Assembly: GCF_050563545.1 (NCBI RefSeq)
Contig: NZ_JBNXUM010000031.1
Coordinates: forward strand, 18,071-82,070
Source: Falsiroseomonas sp050563545
Lineage (GTDB): Bacteria; Pseudomonadota; Alphaproteobacteria; Acetobacterales; Acetobacteraceae
Direction: 5' to 3'
Length of the DNA stretch: 64,000 nt
Position numbers and translations under genes: made by a program. Below, piece after piece: positions 1 to 9,284 of the stretch (its first letter is position 1; each line of letters begins with the position of its first letter). A model generated the notes under the pieces. The model had not been told where the DNA came from. It was given only the letters and a program-made list of their open reading frames with translations, and did no database searches.

Positions 1-556
1 GGACGCCGCGGCCGTGGCGGAGCGCGTGCGCGACGCCGGCCGGGCCGCGCATGTGCTGCCGGCGCTGCTGGCCGCGGCGGGGCCGGCCGATATCGCGCTC
101 GAGGCGCTCGAGGAAGCCGATCTGCCGCCGGCCGCACGCGCCATCGCCGACAACGCGGCCGCGGTGATCGCGGCGATCCGCGCGCGGGCGCCGGTGCTGC
201 GCATCACGCTCGATCCCGTGGAGTTCCGCGGCTTCCGCTACCACACCGGCGTCGCCTTCACTGTGTTCGGCCCCGGCGCGACGGGCGAGCTCGCGCGAGG
301 GGGGCGCTACATGTCGGGCGAGGAGCCCGCAACGGGCATGACGCTCTATCCCGATGCGGTGCTGCGCGCGGTCCCCGCTGCGCCGCGCCGGCCGAGGGTC
401 TTCCTGCCGGCGGGCGCCGATGCTGCCGCTGCGGCAGCCTTGCGCGCGAAGGGCATGGCGACCGTCGCGCAGCTCTCGCCGGACGACACCGCCCGATCGC
501 TTCGCTGCACGCATGTCCTGGACGCGGCCGGCGTGCCGCGTCCGATCAAGGAGTAG
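1..556 (+). CDS. hisZ: ATP phosphoribosyltransferase regulatory subunit, 3' part
   Basis: C-terminal part of HisZ, the histidyl-tRNA-synthetase-like subunit that activates short-form HisG in the first step of histidine synthesis. The frame is open from base 2, so the start lies outside the window. The class II synthetase-like core is visible as the segment around DPVEFRGFRYHTG, followed by a GELARGGRY motif, which is typical of HisZ and HisS. The protein ends at 556, and 124 bases separate it from purA; hisZ-purA adjacency is common in alphaproteobacteria. The main alternative is HisS itself, but no anticodon-binding domain follows the catalytic core. Confidence 0.85.
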   Translation, partial: DAAAVAERVRDAGRAAHVLPALLAAAGPADIALEALEEADLPPAARAIADNAAAVIAAIRARAPVLRITLDPVEFRGFRYHTGVAFTVFGPGATGELARGGRYMSGEEPATGMTLYPDAVLRAVPAAPRRPRVFLPAGADAAAAAALRAKGMATVAQLSPDDTARSLRCTHVLDAAGVPRPIKE

Positions 557-569
557 GGTCTTCTGGCTT

Positions 570-647
570 GCGTTGCCGCGTCGCGGCAACGCTCTCAGAC
601 GCCGGCGCGGCGCATTCGCGCCGCTTTGCTTCGCGGCATTCGCCGCG
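570..647. repeat. three consecutive hairpins between hisZ and purA
   Basis: Three inverted repeats sit in the 124-base spacer. The first is a perfect 10-bp stem with a 3-base loop (570-579 with 583-592). The second is 607-613 with 618-624, and the third 632-637 with 642-647; both have an ATTC loop. No T-run follows, so a rho-independent terminator is not certain. They could end hisZ transcripts, protect RNA 3' ends, or act in the purA leader. No purine riboswitch features were recognised. Confidence 0.5.
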
Positions 648-680
648 GGCCGCAGGTCGCAAGGAAGGGAGTAGGTCGTT

Positions 681-1970
<1,290 letters not shown>

Positions 1971-2091
1971 GCGACGGCTGCGCGGAGCGGCAACGGGCGA
2001 CGTCGGCTGCTGAGCGTGACGCCCGGCTGAAGCGCGCCAGTTGGGCCGGTCATCCGGTTGCCGATCGGCCTGGGCCTTGCGAGGTTCGGGC

Positions 2092-2622
2092 ATGGCCAGC
2101 CTCACGATCCGAGATTCCCGTCCCGACGACATCCCGGCGATCGCGCCGATCTACGGTCACTGGGTCGAGACGGGGCTGGCGAGCTTCGAGCTCGAGCCGC
2201 CCGACGAGGCCGAAATGGCGAAGCGCCGCGAGGCGGTGCTGGCCAACGGCTTCCCCTACATCGTGGCGGAAGCCGAGGGCGGGCGCGTGCTCGGCTATGC
2301 CTACGTCTCGCACTGGCGGACGCGGCCAGCCTATCGCTTTGCCTGCGAGAACTCGGTCTATGTCGCGAAGGACGCAAACCGCGGCGGCGTGGGGCGGGCG
2401 CTGCTGGAGGCGCTGATCGAGCGGTGCACGGCGCGAGGCCTCAGGCTGATGGTGGCGGTGATCGGCGACAGCGGCAACGCGGCGTCCATCGGGCTGCACA
2501 GGTCCTGCGGCTTCGCGATGGTCGGCGTGCTGCCGGCGGTGGGCTGGAAGCATGATCGCTGGGTGGACAGCGTGCTGATGACGCGGGCGCTGGGCGAGGG
2601 GGCGGCGACGCCGCCGGTTTAG
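2092..2622 (+). CDS. GNAT N-acetyltransferase, phosphinothricin acetyltransferase-like
   Basis: Acetyl-CoA-dependent N-acetyltransferase of about 176 residues. The ATG at 2092 begins the family-typical TIRDSRPDDIPAI segment, so it is preferred over an upstream in-frame start at 2041. The sequence matches the Pat/MnaT subgroup: a SFELEPPDEAEM segment near the N-terminus, YAYVSHWRTRPAYRF in the middle, an acetyl-CoA loop around RGGVGRALLEAL, and SIGLHRSCGFAMVG near the end. Members acetylate phosphinothricin, methionine sulfone or similar amino acids; the substrate here is unknown. Confidence 0.85.
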   Translation: MASLTIRDSRPDDIPAIAPIYGHWVETGLASFELEPPDEAEMAKRREAVLANGFPYIVAEAEGGRVLGYAYVSHWRTRPAYRFACENSVYVAKDANRGGVGRALLEALIERCTARGLRLMVAVIGDSGNAASIGLHRSCGFAMVGVLPAVGWKHDRWVDSVLMTRALGEGAATPPV

Positions 2623-2966
2623 GGTTTTGGCGCTTTAGGCTTTTAGCCCTAAAGAGGTCGTGGGCTTCGGACAAATGCCCGGCCCCGGGCAGGTCAACGC
2701 GGCAGCGGATTCACGGCTTCAAAGAGCGGCGGCCTCCTCGACAGAGACGATATTCCTATACTACGGACGCCCGGACTGCGACGTCCAGCAAAACCCGTGG
2801 GCTGCCCGCAGCGGCCTGGGACCGTCGGGCCGGGGCCTCACATGCCCGCTTTGTGGGCGTCCCTGGGCGAGGTCTGCATCGGTTGTGGGCGAGGTCCCGC
2901 TGACGTGCCCAATCCATGCGCGCATCGCCCTTGCGGCGGCCGCCCCACGCGCGCGAGATCGGCGCC
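2623..2966. other. intergenic region before the FAD oxidase
   Basis: This 344-base gap holds no credible gene. A stem-loop (2633-2639 pairing with 2648-2654, AT-rich for this genome) lies directly after the acetyltransferase and may end its transcript, although no T-run follows. A TATACT sequence at 2757-2762 looks like a -10 element, but the nearest TTGACA-like hexamer (2738-2743) is only 13 bases upstream, so the promoter is doubtful. Confidence 0.35.
2633..2654 (+). terminator. possible terminator stem-loop after the acetyltransferase
   Basis: A 7-bp stem CTTTAGG/CCTAAAG encloses an 8-base loop that itself contains TTTT, starting 11 bases after the stop codon. It is conspicuous because it is AT-rich in very GC-rich DNA. 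There is no T-tract after the stem, so function as an intrinsic terminator is unproven. Confidence 0.3.
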
Positions 2967-4364
2967 ATGCCGGAGAGCCCGCAACGCTCGCATGACATCG
3001 CCGCGCTGAAGGCCGCGCTGCCCGGCCTCGCCTTGATCGAGGACCGCGCCCTCGTCCGCCAGCGCTCGCGCGACTTCTTCTGGTTCAGCCCGATCCTTGA
3101 GCGCGCGCTCAGGCATAAATCGGCCGACGCGGTCGCCCTGCCCAGGTCGGAGGAGGAGGTGCTGGCACTCGCCTCGGCCTGCGCCAGGTTGCGCATTCCG
3201 GTCACCGTGCGCGGGGCGGGCACCGGCACCTATGGCCAGGGCGTGCCGGAACGCGGCGGCGTGCTGCTCGACATGACGGGGCTCGACCGCGTGGTCTTCG
3301 CCGACCGCGAACGGGGGCTCCGCGCGCAATCCGGCATGCGCATGATGGCCGCCGAGGACGCCGCGATCCCTGCGGGCGGCGAGCTTCGCATCCATCCCTC
3401 GACCAAGCGCATGGCGACCCTCGGCGGCTTCTTCTGCGGGGGGTCGGGGGGCATCGGCGCACTGCTCTGGGGCGGCCTGCGGGAGCCCGGGAACATGAGC
3501 GGCGCGCGCGTCGTCACGCTGGAGGAGACGCCGCGCGTGCTGGAGCTGCGCGGCGCCGAGTGCAACCTGGTCAACCGCACCTACGGCGCGACGGGCATCG
3601 TGACGGAGGTCGAGGTGCCGCTCGCGCCGCATCGCGACTGGCGCGACGCCGCCGCCGCCTTCCGCGACTTCATGGATGCAGCGCGCGCCGGCGATGCGCT
3701 GGCGCGCAGCGGTCTCGGCGCGAAGTTCTGCGACGTGCTGGAGGACACCGCGGCGATCGGCCTGCCCGCTGTGGTCGGCAGGGACGCCGCGCCGCCGGGC
3801 GCGCATCTGCTGATCGCTATGCTGCCGGCCGAGCAGGAGGCCGCCTTCGCGGCGCTGATGGCCGCGCATCATGGCCGCGTCACGCTCTGGGCCGGCAGCC
3901 GCGCGCGGGAGGCCGACCCGGACGCGACGCCGATCTACGAATGCGGCTGGGGCCACGCGACGCTGCACGCGCGCAAGGTGGACCGCACGCTGACCTACCT
4001 GCAGACGCTGAACCCGCCCGGGCGCGTGCTGGAGAGCATCGAATGGTCCTGGCGGCATTTCGGCGGGCGCGAGATGCCGATCCATCTCTGCTTCATCCTG
4101 TATGAGAACGAGGTCGCGGCGAACGGCGCGCATCTGCTGCGCCTGCCTGCCGAGCCCGAGGCCGCGCAGGCCAGGCTCGATGCGATCATCGCCGCGCATG
4201 AGGCGGCCGGCATTCCCGTCGCCAATCCGCATGTGAACACCGTGGAGGCGGGCAGCCGGCACAAGCGCGTGCCCGGCGACCAGCTCGGCTTCAAAGCGGA
4301 GGTGGATCCGCACGGCCTGCTGAACCCCGGAAAACTCGAGAGCTACGTGCCCGTGAGGCCATGA
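2967..4364 (+). CDS. FAD-linked oxidase (FAD-binding PCMH type)
   Basis: Flavoprotein of 465 residues from the ATG at 2967; the longer frame from 2916 adds a low-quality arginine-rich leader. The FAD_binding_4/PCMH region spans roughly residues 50-220, with VRGAGTGTYGQG (81-92) as the pyrophosphate-binding loop and TLGGFFCGGSGGIG (151-164) as the second glycine-rich segment. The C-terminal end HGLLNPGKL matches the GlcD/D-lactate-dehydrogenase-like group, which oxidises 2-hydroxy acids. The gene overlaps the next reading frame by 4 bases (ATGA), suggesting one operon with the binding protein. Substrate unknown. Confidence 0.8.
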   Translation: MPESPQRSHDIAALKAALPGLALIEDRALVRQRSRDFFWFSPILERALRHKSADAVALPRSEEEVLALASACARLRIPVTVRGAGTGTYGQGVPERGGVLLDMTGLDRVVFADRERGLRAQSGMRMMAAEDAAIPAGGELRIHPSTKRMATLGGFFCGGSGGIGALLWGGLREPGNMSGARVVTLEETPRVLELRGAECNLVNRTYGATGIVTEVEVPLAPHRDWRDAAAAFRDFMDAARAGDALARSGLGAKFCDVLEDTAAIGLPAVVGRDAAPPGAHLLIAMLPAEQEAAFAALMAAHHGRVTLWAGSRAREADPDATPIYECGWGHATLHARKVDRTLTYLQTLNPPGRVLESIEWSWRHFGGREMPIHLCFILYENEVAANGAHLLRLPAEPEAAQARLDAIIAAHEAAGIPVANPHVNTVEAGSRHKRVPGDQLGFKAEVDPHGLLNPGKLESYVPVRP

Positions 4365-4378
4365 AGAAGGAGACGACG

Positions 4379-5413
4379 ATGACCGTTCTTTCCCGCCGCC
4401 AGGCGCTGCTCGGCGCCGGTGCGCTGCTCGCGGCACCACGCATCGGCAACGCGCAAGCGCTGCCGCGCGTGCGCTTCACGCTGGACTGGACCTTCCACGG
4501 CTCCTACGCCTTCGCCGCCGCCGGCGAGCGCAACGGCATCTTCCGCGACCACGGCATCGACTTCTCCATCAGCCGCGGCTTCGGCTCGGGCCGCGTGCCG
4601 ATCGACATTGCCGCCGGCACCTACGACATCGGCATCGGCGACATGACGCCGGCGATCCGCTTCATGGCCGAGAATCCGCAGCGCGACGTCGTCGCCGTCG
4701 CGATCGTCTACGACCAGTCGCCTGCCTGCTGCACCGTGCGTGCCGACGGCCCGATCACCGAGCCGAAGATGCTGGAAGGCAAGACGCTCGCGGCGCCGGA
4801 ATTCGACGGCGGGCGCCAGATCTTCCCGGTCTTCGCCCGCGCCGTCGGCTTCGACGCGTCGAAGGTGAGCTGGAACTCCATCTCGCCCGAGCTCCGCGAG
4901 CCCATGCTGGTGCAGCGCCGTGCCGACGGGATCACGGGCTTCATCACCTCCACCGGGCTGAGCCTGAAGGCGCTCGGGATGGATTGGCCGCAGCAGCGCA
5001 TCTTCCGCTACAAGAACTACGGGATGGATTTCTACGGATCGGGCCTGCTGACGACGCGGACCTTCCTGCGCGAGAAGCCGGAGGTCGCGCGCCAGGCGAT
5101 CGCGGCGCTGCTGAAGGCGCAGATCTGGGCCTATCGCAATCCCGACCAGGCCATCGCCTTCCTCAAGCAGCGCGAGACGCTCACCGACGTCGCGATCGAG
5201 ACCGAGCGCCAGCAGGTCACCTTCAACGAGATGATGGTCAGCGACGTCGTGAAGCAGCATGGCATGAGTCATTTCGAGCCTGCTCGCGCGCAGAAGCAGA
5301 TAGACGCGGTGGTCGAGACCTTCGCGCTGCCGAACAAGCCGAGCGTGGACCAGGTCTATGACGGCCGCTTCCTGCCGCCGGCGAACGAGTTGCGGCTGAC
5401 GGCCGGCGCCTGA
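4379..5413 (+). CDS. ABC transporter substrate-binding protein, NMT1/THI5 type
   Basis: Periplasmic binding protein of the NitT/TauT or THI5 fold, 344 residues. AAGGAG sits 8 bases before the ATG at 4379, making this start better than the overlapping ATG at 4361. The N-terminus has a twin-arginine-like export signal (SRRQALLGAGALLAAPRIGNAQA). The mature domain begins RVRFTLDWTFHGSYAFAA, typical of pyrimidine or sulfonate/nitrate-type binding proteins. No permease or ATPase lies next to it, so it is an orphan receptor, co-transcribed with the FAD oxidase. Its ligand may be the oxidase substrate, which is only an inference. Confidence 0.8.
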   Translation: MTVLSRRQALLGAGALLAAPRIGNAQALPRVRFTLDWTFHGSYAFAAAGERNGIFRDHGIDFSISRGFGSGRVPIDIAAGTYDIGIGDMTPAIRFMAENPQRDVVAVAIVYDQSPACCTVRADGPITEPKMLEGKTLAAPEFDGGRQIFPVFARAVGFDASKVSWNSISPELREPMLVQRRADGITGFITSTGLSLKALGMDWPQQRIFRYKNYGMDFYGSGLLTTRTFLREKPEVARQAIAALLKAQIWAYRNPDQAIAFLKQRETLTDVAIETERQQVTFNEMMVSDVVKQHGMSHFEPARAQKQIDAVVETFALPNKPSVDQVYDGRFLPPANELRLTAGA

Positions 5414-5736
5414 CGCAGGCAGCCCCCTCTCCCCGGTCGGGGCAGGGCGATCGCATTTGGATCTGGCGCGATGTCGCCCGCCCAGGACGTTCCCTCTCCC
5501 GCCTTGGCGCGGGGCCGACGCGCTGCGTCGGCGCCGGAACGGTTGGCTTCAGCCGACAATGCGAGGGCTGGTCAGGGTGGGGGTAGGGCGCGAAGCGTTG
5601 GCCGCGATGGTCTGACCAGCTTCGCGACCCCCTCACCTAACCTCTCCCCCTTCCAGGGGGAGAGGCAAAGAAAGGGGCAGCGCCGCCATAAGCGATTGCC
5701 CTGCGCCGCGGCGGGAGGGGCGAGCCCCGCCTCGGG
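5414..5736. other. intergenic region between convergent genes
   Basis: This 323-base gap contains several C-rich/G-rich tracts of the kind CCCTCTCCC and GGGTGGGGGTAGGG, and one strong hairpin (listed separately). No coding sequence or RNA gene was recognised. The tracts resemble interspersed intergenic repeats common in GC-rich alphaproteobacteria. Confidence 0.4.
5641..5665. terminator. bidirectional terminator-like hairpin
   Basis: Perfect 10-bp inverted repeat (CCTCTCCCCC, 5-base loop TTCCA, GGGGGAGAGG) located between a plus-strand and a minus-strand gene that converge. On the plus strand it is followed by an A-rich stretch (GCAAAGAAAGG), not a T-run. It may be an intergenic REP-like repeat recruited as a transcription end. 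Confidence 0.5.
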
Positions 5737-6261
5737 TCAGCCGGCCTCGGCCAGTAGCGCGTTGAGGTCGAGCCGCTTCGTGACCATCGCCAGCGTGCCG
5801 TCGGCCTCGCGCGGCCAGTCCTCCCGCGGGCGGTCGCGGTAGAGCTCGACGCCGTTGCCGTCGGGATCGCGGAGATAGAGCGCCTCGGACACGCCGTGGT
5901 CGGACGCGCCTTCCAGCGGCCAGCCCGCCTCCACCAGGCGCTGCAGCGCGCGGGCGAGGGCAGGGCGGTCGGGATACAGCAGCGCGACGTGGTAGAGGCC
6001 CGTCGTTCCGAAGGGCGGGGGGCTGCCGCCGGCGCTCTCCCAGGTGTTCAGCGCGATGTGGTGGTGGTAGCCGTCGGCCGAGAGGAAGACCGCGTGGTTT
6101 CCCATGCGCTGCTGCTCCTCCAGGCCGATGAGGTCGCGCCAGAAGGCGAGCGCGCGGTCGAGGTCGGCGACTTTGAGATGGACATGGCCGATGCGCAGCC
6201 CGGTAACGGAAGGCGCGCGGGCAGGCGGGCTCAGGGGGGTGCGATCGAGGACGGCGGACAT
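5737..6261 (-). CDS. VOC-family protein (glyoxalase/ring-cleavage dioxygenase fold)
   Basis: Vicinal-oxygen-chelate protein of 174 residues with two beta-alpha-beta-beta-beta repeats. The first module contains GHVHLKVADLDRALAFW (25-41) with a candidate metal His at 26 or 28. The second contains GLYHVALLYPDR with His91, and the closing RDPDGNGVELYRDRP provides Glu139, the expected third ligand. This matches the CatE/catechol-2,3-dioxygenase-like subgroup, which is also common as uncharacterised glyoxalases. No neighbouring aromatic-degradation genes are present, so the reaction remains open. Confidence 0.8.
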   Translation of the reverse strand: MSAVLDRTPLSPPARAPSVTGLRIGHVHLKVADLDRALAFWRDLIGLEEQQRMGNHAVFLSADGYHHHIALNTWESAGGSPPPFGTTGLYHVALLYPDRPALARALQRLVEAGWPLEGASDHGVSEALYLRDPDGNGVELYRDRPREDWPREADGTLAMVTKRLDLNALLAEAG

Positions 6262-6515
6262 GGCGGGGCTCCTTGCGTGCTGGCGATGAGATGGAGCGGT
6301 GTCGCGCGCGCTTCCAATCCATTCACGGGATCGGGGCCATCACGGCGGCCGATGGCGATAACGTTCGCCGGCATCGCCGGCCGCGGCGGGGGTCCGAATG
6401 GCATGCGCCCGCGGGAGATTAGGCGCTTGCCGGACGACACTTCCGTGAGCGATACGACCGGGATGCGGGAGAAAAATAGGAGGCGCCGGGATGCGCGGTC
6501 GCCAGGGGCGGCGGC

Positions 6516-6965
6516 GTGAGCGAAGGCGAGCCGCAGACCGCCAGCGTCATCCTCTGCCTGCGCTGCGACACCGCGAACCGGGTGCCGGCGGCGCGCCTGG
6601 CCGAGCAGCCGCATTGCGGGACGTGCAAGCACCCCCTGTTCGAGGGGCGTGCCGTGCGGCTGAGCGAGCCGCGGGCGCGCCGGCATATCGCGCGCAGCGG
6701 CATCCCGGTGCTGGTGGAGTTCTGGGCAGCCTGGAACACGCGGTGCTGGTGGATGGCGCTTGACATCGCGCAGGCCGCCCGCCGGATCGAGCCGGGGATG
6801 CGGCTGGTGAAGGTCTCGGTGGAGGATGCGCCGAAGTTGGCGAAGGAGCTCGGCATCGTGGCCGTGCCGACGCTGGTGCTGTTCCGCGACGGGCAGGAGG
6901 TGAAGCGGAGCACGGAGTCGATGAAGGCGCCGCAGATCCTGACCTGGGCCGGCGCGGAGGATTGA
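6516..6965 (+). CDS. thioredoxin-2-like protein with degenerate active site
   Basis: Protein of 149 residues from a GTG start. The N-terminus has the zinc ribbon of thioredoxin 2 (TrxC): Cys14 and Cys17, then Cys34 and Cys37. The thioredoxin fold follows, with PVLVEFWAAW at 64-73 and the cis-proline loop VPTLVLF (Pro118). The redox motif is not WCGPC: the sequence reads W73-N-T-R-C77-W, so the attacking cysteine is replaced by Asn74 and only the second cysteine remains. It cannot work as a normal dithiol oxidoreductase. A monothiol, chaperone or regulatory role is possible. It converges on rpoH across a strong hairpin. Confidence 0.85.
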   Translation: MSEGEPQTASVILCLRCDTANRVPAARLAEQPHCGTCKHPLFEGRAVRLSEPRARRHIARSGIPVLVEFWAAWNTRCWWMALDIAQAARRIEPGMRLVKVSVEDAPKLAKELGIVAVPTLVLFRDGQEVKRSTESMKAPQILTWAGAED

Positions 6966-6996
6966 AGGCCGTCGAGGATCGGGTGCGGGCAAGGAA

Positions 6997-7026
6997 AAGG
7001 GCCGGCGGATCGCTCCGCCGGCCCTT
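6997..7026. terminator. bidirectional terminator between the trx-like gene and rpoH
   Basis: A perfect 13-bp stem (6997-7009 with 7014-7026) closes on a TCGC tetraloop, with AAAA on the left flank, so the minus-strand transcript from rpoH ends in a short U-run after the stem. Placement between two convergent genes fits a bidirectional intrinsic terminator. Confidence 0.75.
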
Positions 7027-7042
7027 CGCCATTCGATGGTGC

Positions 7043-7114
7043 GCGATCAGCCGACCGCGAGCCTTCGCGATCAGCCGACCGCGAGCCGTCGCGATCAGCC
7101 GACCGCGAGCCTGC
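7043..7114. repeat. 24-bp tandem repeat, three copies, at the rpoH 3' end
   Basis: Three near-identical 24-base units run head to tail (7043-7066, 7067-7090, 7091-7114), differing only in the last few bases (CCTTC, CCGTC, CCTGC). The third unit contains the last codons and stop codon of rpoH. On the minus strand each unit encodes RRLAVG followed by TGA, so the C-terminal end with its stop codon has been tripled downstream of the gene. Confidence 0.9.
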
Positions 7115-7976
7115 GCTCGACGATCTGCGTCTTCATGCTCTTCTGGAGCTTCTCGAAGGCGCGGACCTCGATCTGGCGGACGCGCTCGCGGCTGATGTTG
7201 TACTGCTGGCTCAGCTCCTCGAGCGTGGTAGGCTCGTCCTTCAGGCGCCGCTCGATCAGGATGTGGCGTTCCCGGTCGTTCAGCGTCTTCAGCGCCTCGC
7301 CCAGAAGCTGGCGGCGGTTGGACATGTCCTGCCGCTCGGCCAGCTCCTCCTCCTGGCTTTCGCTGTCGTCCACCAGCCAGTCCTGCCACTCGCCCTCGCT
7401 GTCGGCGCGGACGGGGGCGTTCAGGCTGTTGTCGGGCGAGGCCAGGCGCCGGTTCATGCTGACCACGTCGGCCTCGGGCACCTGCAGGGCCTTCGCGATC
7501 TTCTCGACCTGCTCGGGCTTGAGGTCGCCTTCCTCCAGCGCGCTCATCTGGCCCTTCAGCCGGCGCAGGTTGAAGAACAGCTTCTTTTGCGCCGCCGTCG
7601 TGCCCATCTTCACGAGCGACCAGCTGTGCAGGATGTACTCCTGGATGGCGGCACGGATCCACCACATGGCGTAGGTGGCCAGGCGGAAGCCGCGGTCCGG
7701 GTCGAACCGCTTCACCGCCTGCATCATGCCGACATTGCCTTCCGAGATCAGCTCGCCGACCGGCAGGCCGTAGCCGCGGTAGCCCATGGCGATCTTGGCA
7801 ACGAGGCGAAGGTGGGACGTGACCAGCTTGTGCGCGGCCTGCTCGTCGCCTTCGTCCTTCCAACGCTTCGAGAGGGAAAGCTCCTCTTCCGGCGTCAGCA
7901 TCGGGAACTTGCGGATCTCCTGGAGGTAGCGGGAGAGGTTGCCCTCCGGGGCGATCGGGATGGACATGGAAGCCAT
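7095..7976 (-). CDS. rpoH: RNA polymerase heat-shock sigma factor (sigma-32)
   Basis: Sigma-70-family factor of 293 residues. The RpoH box QKKLFFNLR (130-138), diagnostic for sigma-32, is intact. Region 2 includes HLRLVAKIAMGYRGYGLP and GFRLATYAMWWIRAAIQEYI; region 4 has the helix-turn-helix at LEELSQQYNISRERVRQIE (252-270). ATG at 7976 is chosen because AGGAGG precedes it by 12 bases; a second ATG at 7967 is possible. The 3' end is part of a triplicated 24-bp repeat. It directs heat-shock gene transcription; alphaproteobacteria often carry more than one RpoH, which cannot be checked here. Confidence 0.96.
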   Translation of the reverse strand: MASMSIPIAPEGNLSRYLQEIRKFPMLTPEEELSLSKRWKDEGDEQAAHKLVTSHLRLVAKIAMGYRGYGLPVGELISEGNVGMMQAVKRFDPDRGFRLATYAMWWIRAAIQEYILHSWSLVKMGTTAAQKKLFFNLRRLKGQMSALEEGDLKPEQVEKIAKALQVPEADVVSMNRRLASPDNSLNAPVRADSEGEWQDWLVDDSESQEEELAERQDMSNRRQLLGEALKTLNDRERHILIERRLKDEPTTLEELSQQYNISRERVRQIEVRAFEKLQKSMKTQIVERRLAVG

Positions 7977-8189
7977 GGAGAGTATCTGCCTCCTGGGCCG
8001 GCCGTGCCCCCCGTGACGGCGGGGATCGGTGCGGCGATGTGGTCCGCCAACGTCATCCGGGCCCTCTCGTGCAATCCCCCTCCCGGTCACGACGGGGAGA
8101 GACGGCGCGAGGCCTTCCGTGGGCTGCGGGACCGTTTCGGTCCCGGCTTCGACAGGCGCAGCGGCACCCGTCTGTCGTTGACGGCGGCG

Positions 8190-8218
8190 GTTATAGACGA
8201 TTCACGACCGCCGGTCCA
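8190..8218 (-). promoter_or_regulatory. candidate sigma-70 promoter of rpoH
   Basis: Read on the minus strand: TGGACC (-35, 4 of 6 consensus), 17-base spacer, TATAAC (-10, 5 of 6 consensus). It lies about 215 bases upstream of the rpoH start, which leaves a long GC-rich 5' leader that could fold and act as a heat sensor, as in other rpoH mRNAs. No experimental support. Confidence 0.45.
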
Positions 8219-8220
8219 GT

Positions 8221-8245
8221 AAAACCCGACTGTCACACTCGGTTT
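8221..8245 (-). terminator. possible terminator overlapping the rluD stop
   Basis: On the minus strand AAACCGA pairs with TCGGGTTT (one bulged base) around a 9-base loop and runs into TTTT. It begins at the rluD stop codon. The stem is short, so the call is tentative. Confidence 0.3.
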
Positions 8246-9284
8246 AGGTTTCGTAACCTTTGGATACGAAAGCGGCAAGCGCGTCGAGCAGGCCCGCCAT
8301 GTCAGGCGGAGGTGCCGCGCGGAAGGACAACGCCTCGCCCGTCACTGGGTGCCTGAAACCGAGTGTTTCGGCGTGCAGCGCCTGGCGGGGAAAGGCGAGC
8401 AGCGCGTCGCGCAGCGCCTCCGGCAGGAGCTTCGCGGCGGCGGGGGTGCGCCGGCCATAGACGGCGTCGCCCACGATGGGGTGCCCAATATGGGAGAGGT
8501 GGACCCTGATCTGGTGTGTCCGGCCCGTCGCCAGCCGGCAGCGAAGGAGGGAGACGGCGGCGCCATGGGCGCGTTCCAGCTTCCAGCGGGTCAGGGCGTG
8601 CTTGCCGCCCCTCGTCACCACCGCCATGCGCTTGCGGTCGGTGGGGTGGCGGCCGATTGGGGCCTCGACCTCGCCGGCCGCGGTGGCGGGCAGGCCCCAG
8701 GCCAGCGCCAGGTACTCGCGGTCCAGGTCCCGGTTGGCGAAGGCGGCCGAGAGGGCGGTGTGGGCGCGCTCGGTCTTTGCCACGACCATCACGCCGGAGG
8801 TGTCCTTGTCCAGGCGGTGGACGATGCCGGGCCGGGCCTCGCCGCCGATGCCCGAGAGTTCCTCCCCGGCATGGGCGAGGACGGCGTTGACCAGCGTGCC
8901 GTCGAGGTTGCCCGGGGCGGGATGGACAACCAGACCCGCGGGCTTGTCGAGCACGATGAGGTCGCGGTCCTCGAACAGGATGGTCAGCGGGATCGCCTGG
9001 GCCGTCGGCGTCGCCGCGGCGGCCGGAGGGATCACCACGGCATAGGTCGCGCCAGCGCGGACGGCTTCCGAGGGGTCGGACAGCTTCGCGCCGTCGCGGG
9101 TCGCAGCGCCGGCCTCGATCAGCGCCTTGACCCGGGAGCGGGAAAGCCCCTCAAGGGCGCCGGCGAGGAAACGGTCGGCGCGGGTGCCGGCGGCTTCGGG
9201 CGGGGCGGTGACCTGGCGAAGGTCGCCTGCCGCGGTATCGGCGGGGGATGGCGTGGCGGCGCTCAAATGGCTTGTCGGCATCAT
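8244..9284 (-). CDS. rluD: 23S rRNA pseudouridine synthase, RluD family
   Basis: Converts uridines in helix 69 of 23S rRNA to pseudouridine if it is the true RluD; RluC-type specificity is the alternative. An S4 RNA-binding domain lies at about residues 30-90 (RADRFLAGALEGLSRSRVKALIEAG). The catalytic motif HRLDKDTSG carries Asp158 (numbered from the second ATG, 9281), and the GRTHQIRVHL motif follows. The open frame continues upstream, but the family N-terminus and two adjacent ATGs place the start at 9281-9284; a TTG at 9266 is also possible. The 5' end overlaps the divergent membrane-protein gene by about 30 bases. Confidence 0.92.
   Translation of the reverse strand: MMPTSHLSAATPSPADTAAGDLRQVTAPPEAAGTRADRFLAGALEGLSRSRVKALIEAGAATRDGAKLSDPSEAVRAGATYAVVIPPAAAATPTAQAIPLTILFEDRDLIVLDKPAGLVVHPAPGNLDGTLVNAVLAHAGEELSGIGGEARPGIVHRLDKDTSGVMVVAKTERAHTALSAAFANRDLDREYLALAWGLPATAAGEVEAPIGRHPTDRKRMAVVTRGGKHALTRWKLERAHGAAVSLLRCRLATGRTHQIRVHLSHIGHPIVGDAVYGRRTPAAAKLLPEALRDALLAFPRQALHAETLGFRHPVTGEALSFRAAPPPDMAGLLDALAAFVSKGYET

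Noticed and set aside
2838..4439. 533-codon minus frame opposite the FAD oxidase
   Set aside because: Antisense shadow; the plus frame has clear FAD-binding motifs.
7043..7114. CRISPR-like array
   Set aside because: Units are directly adjacent with no spacers; it is a short tandem duplication.
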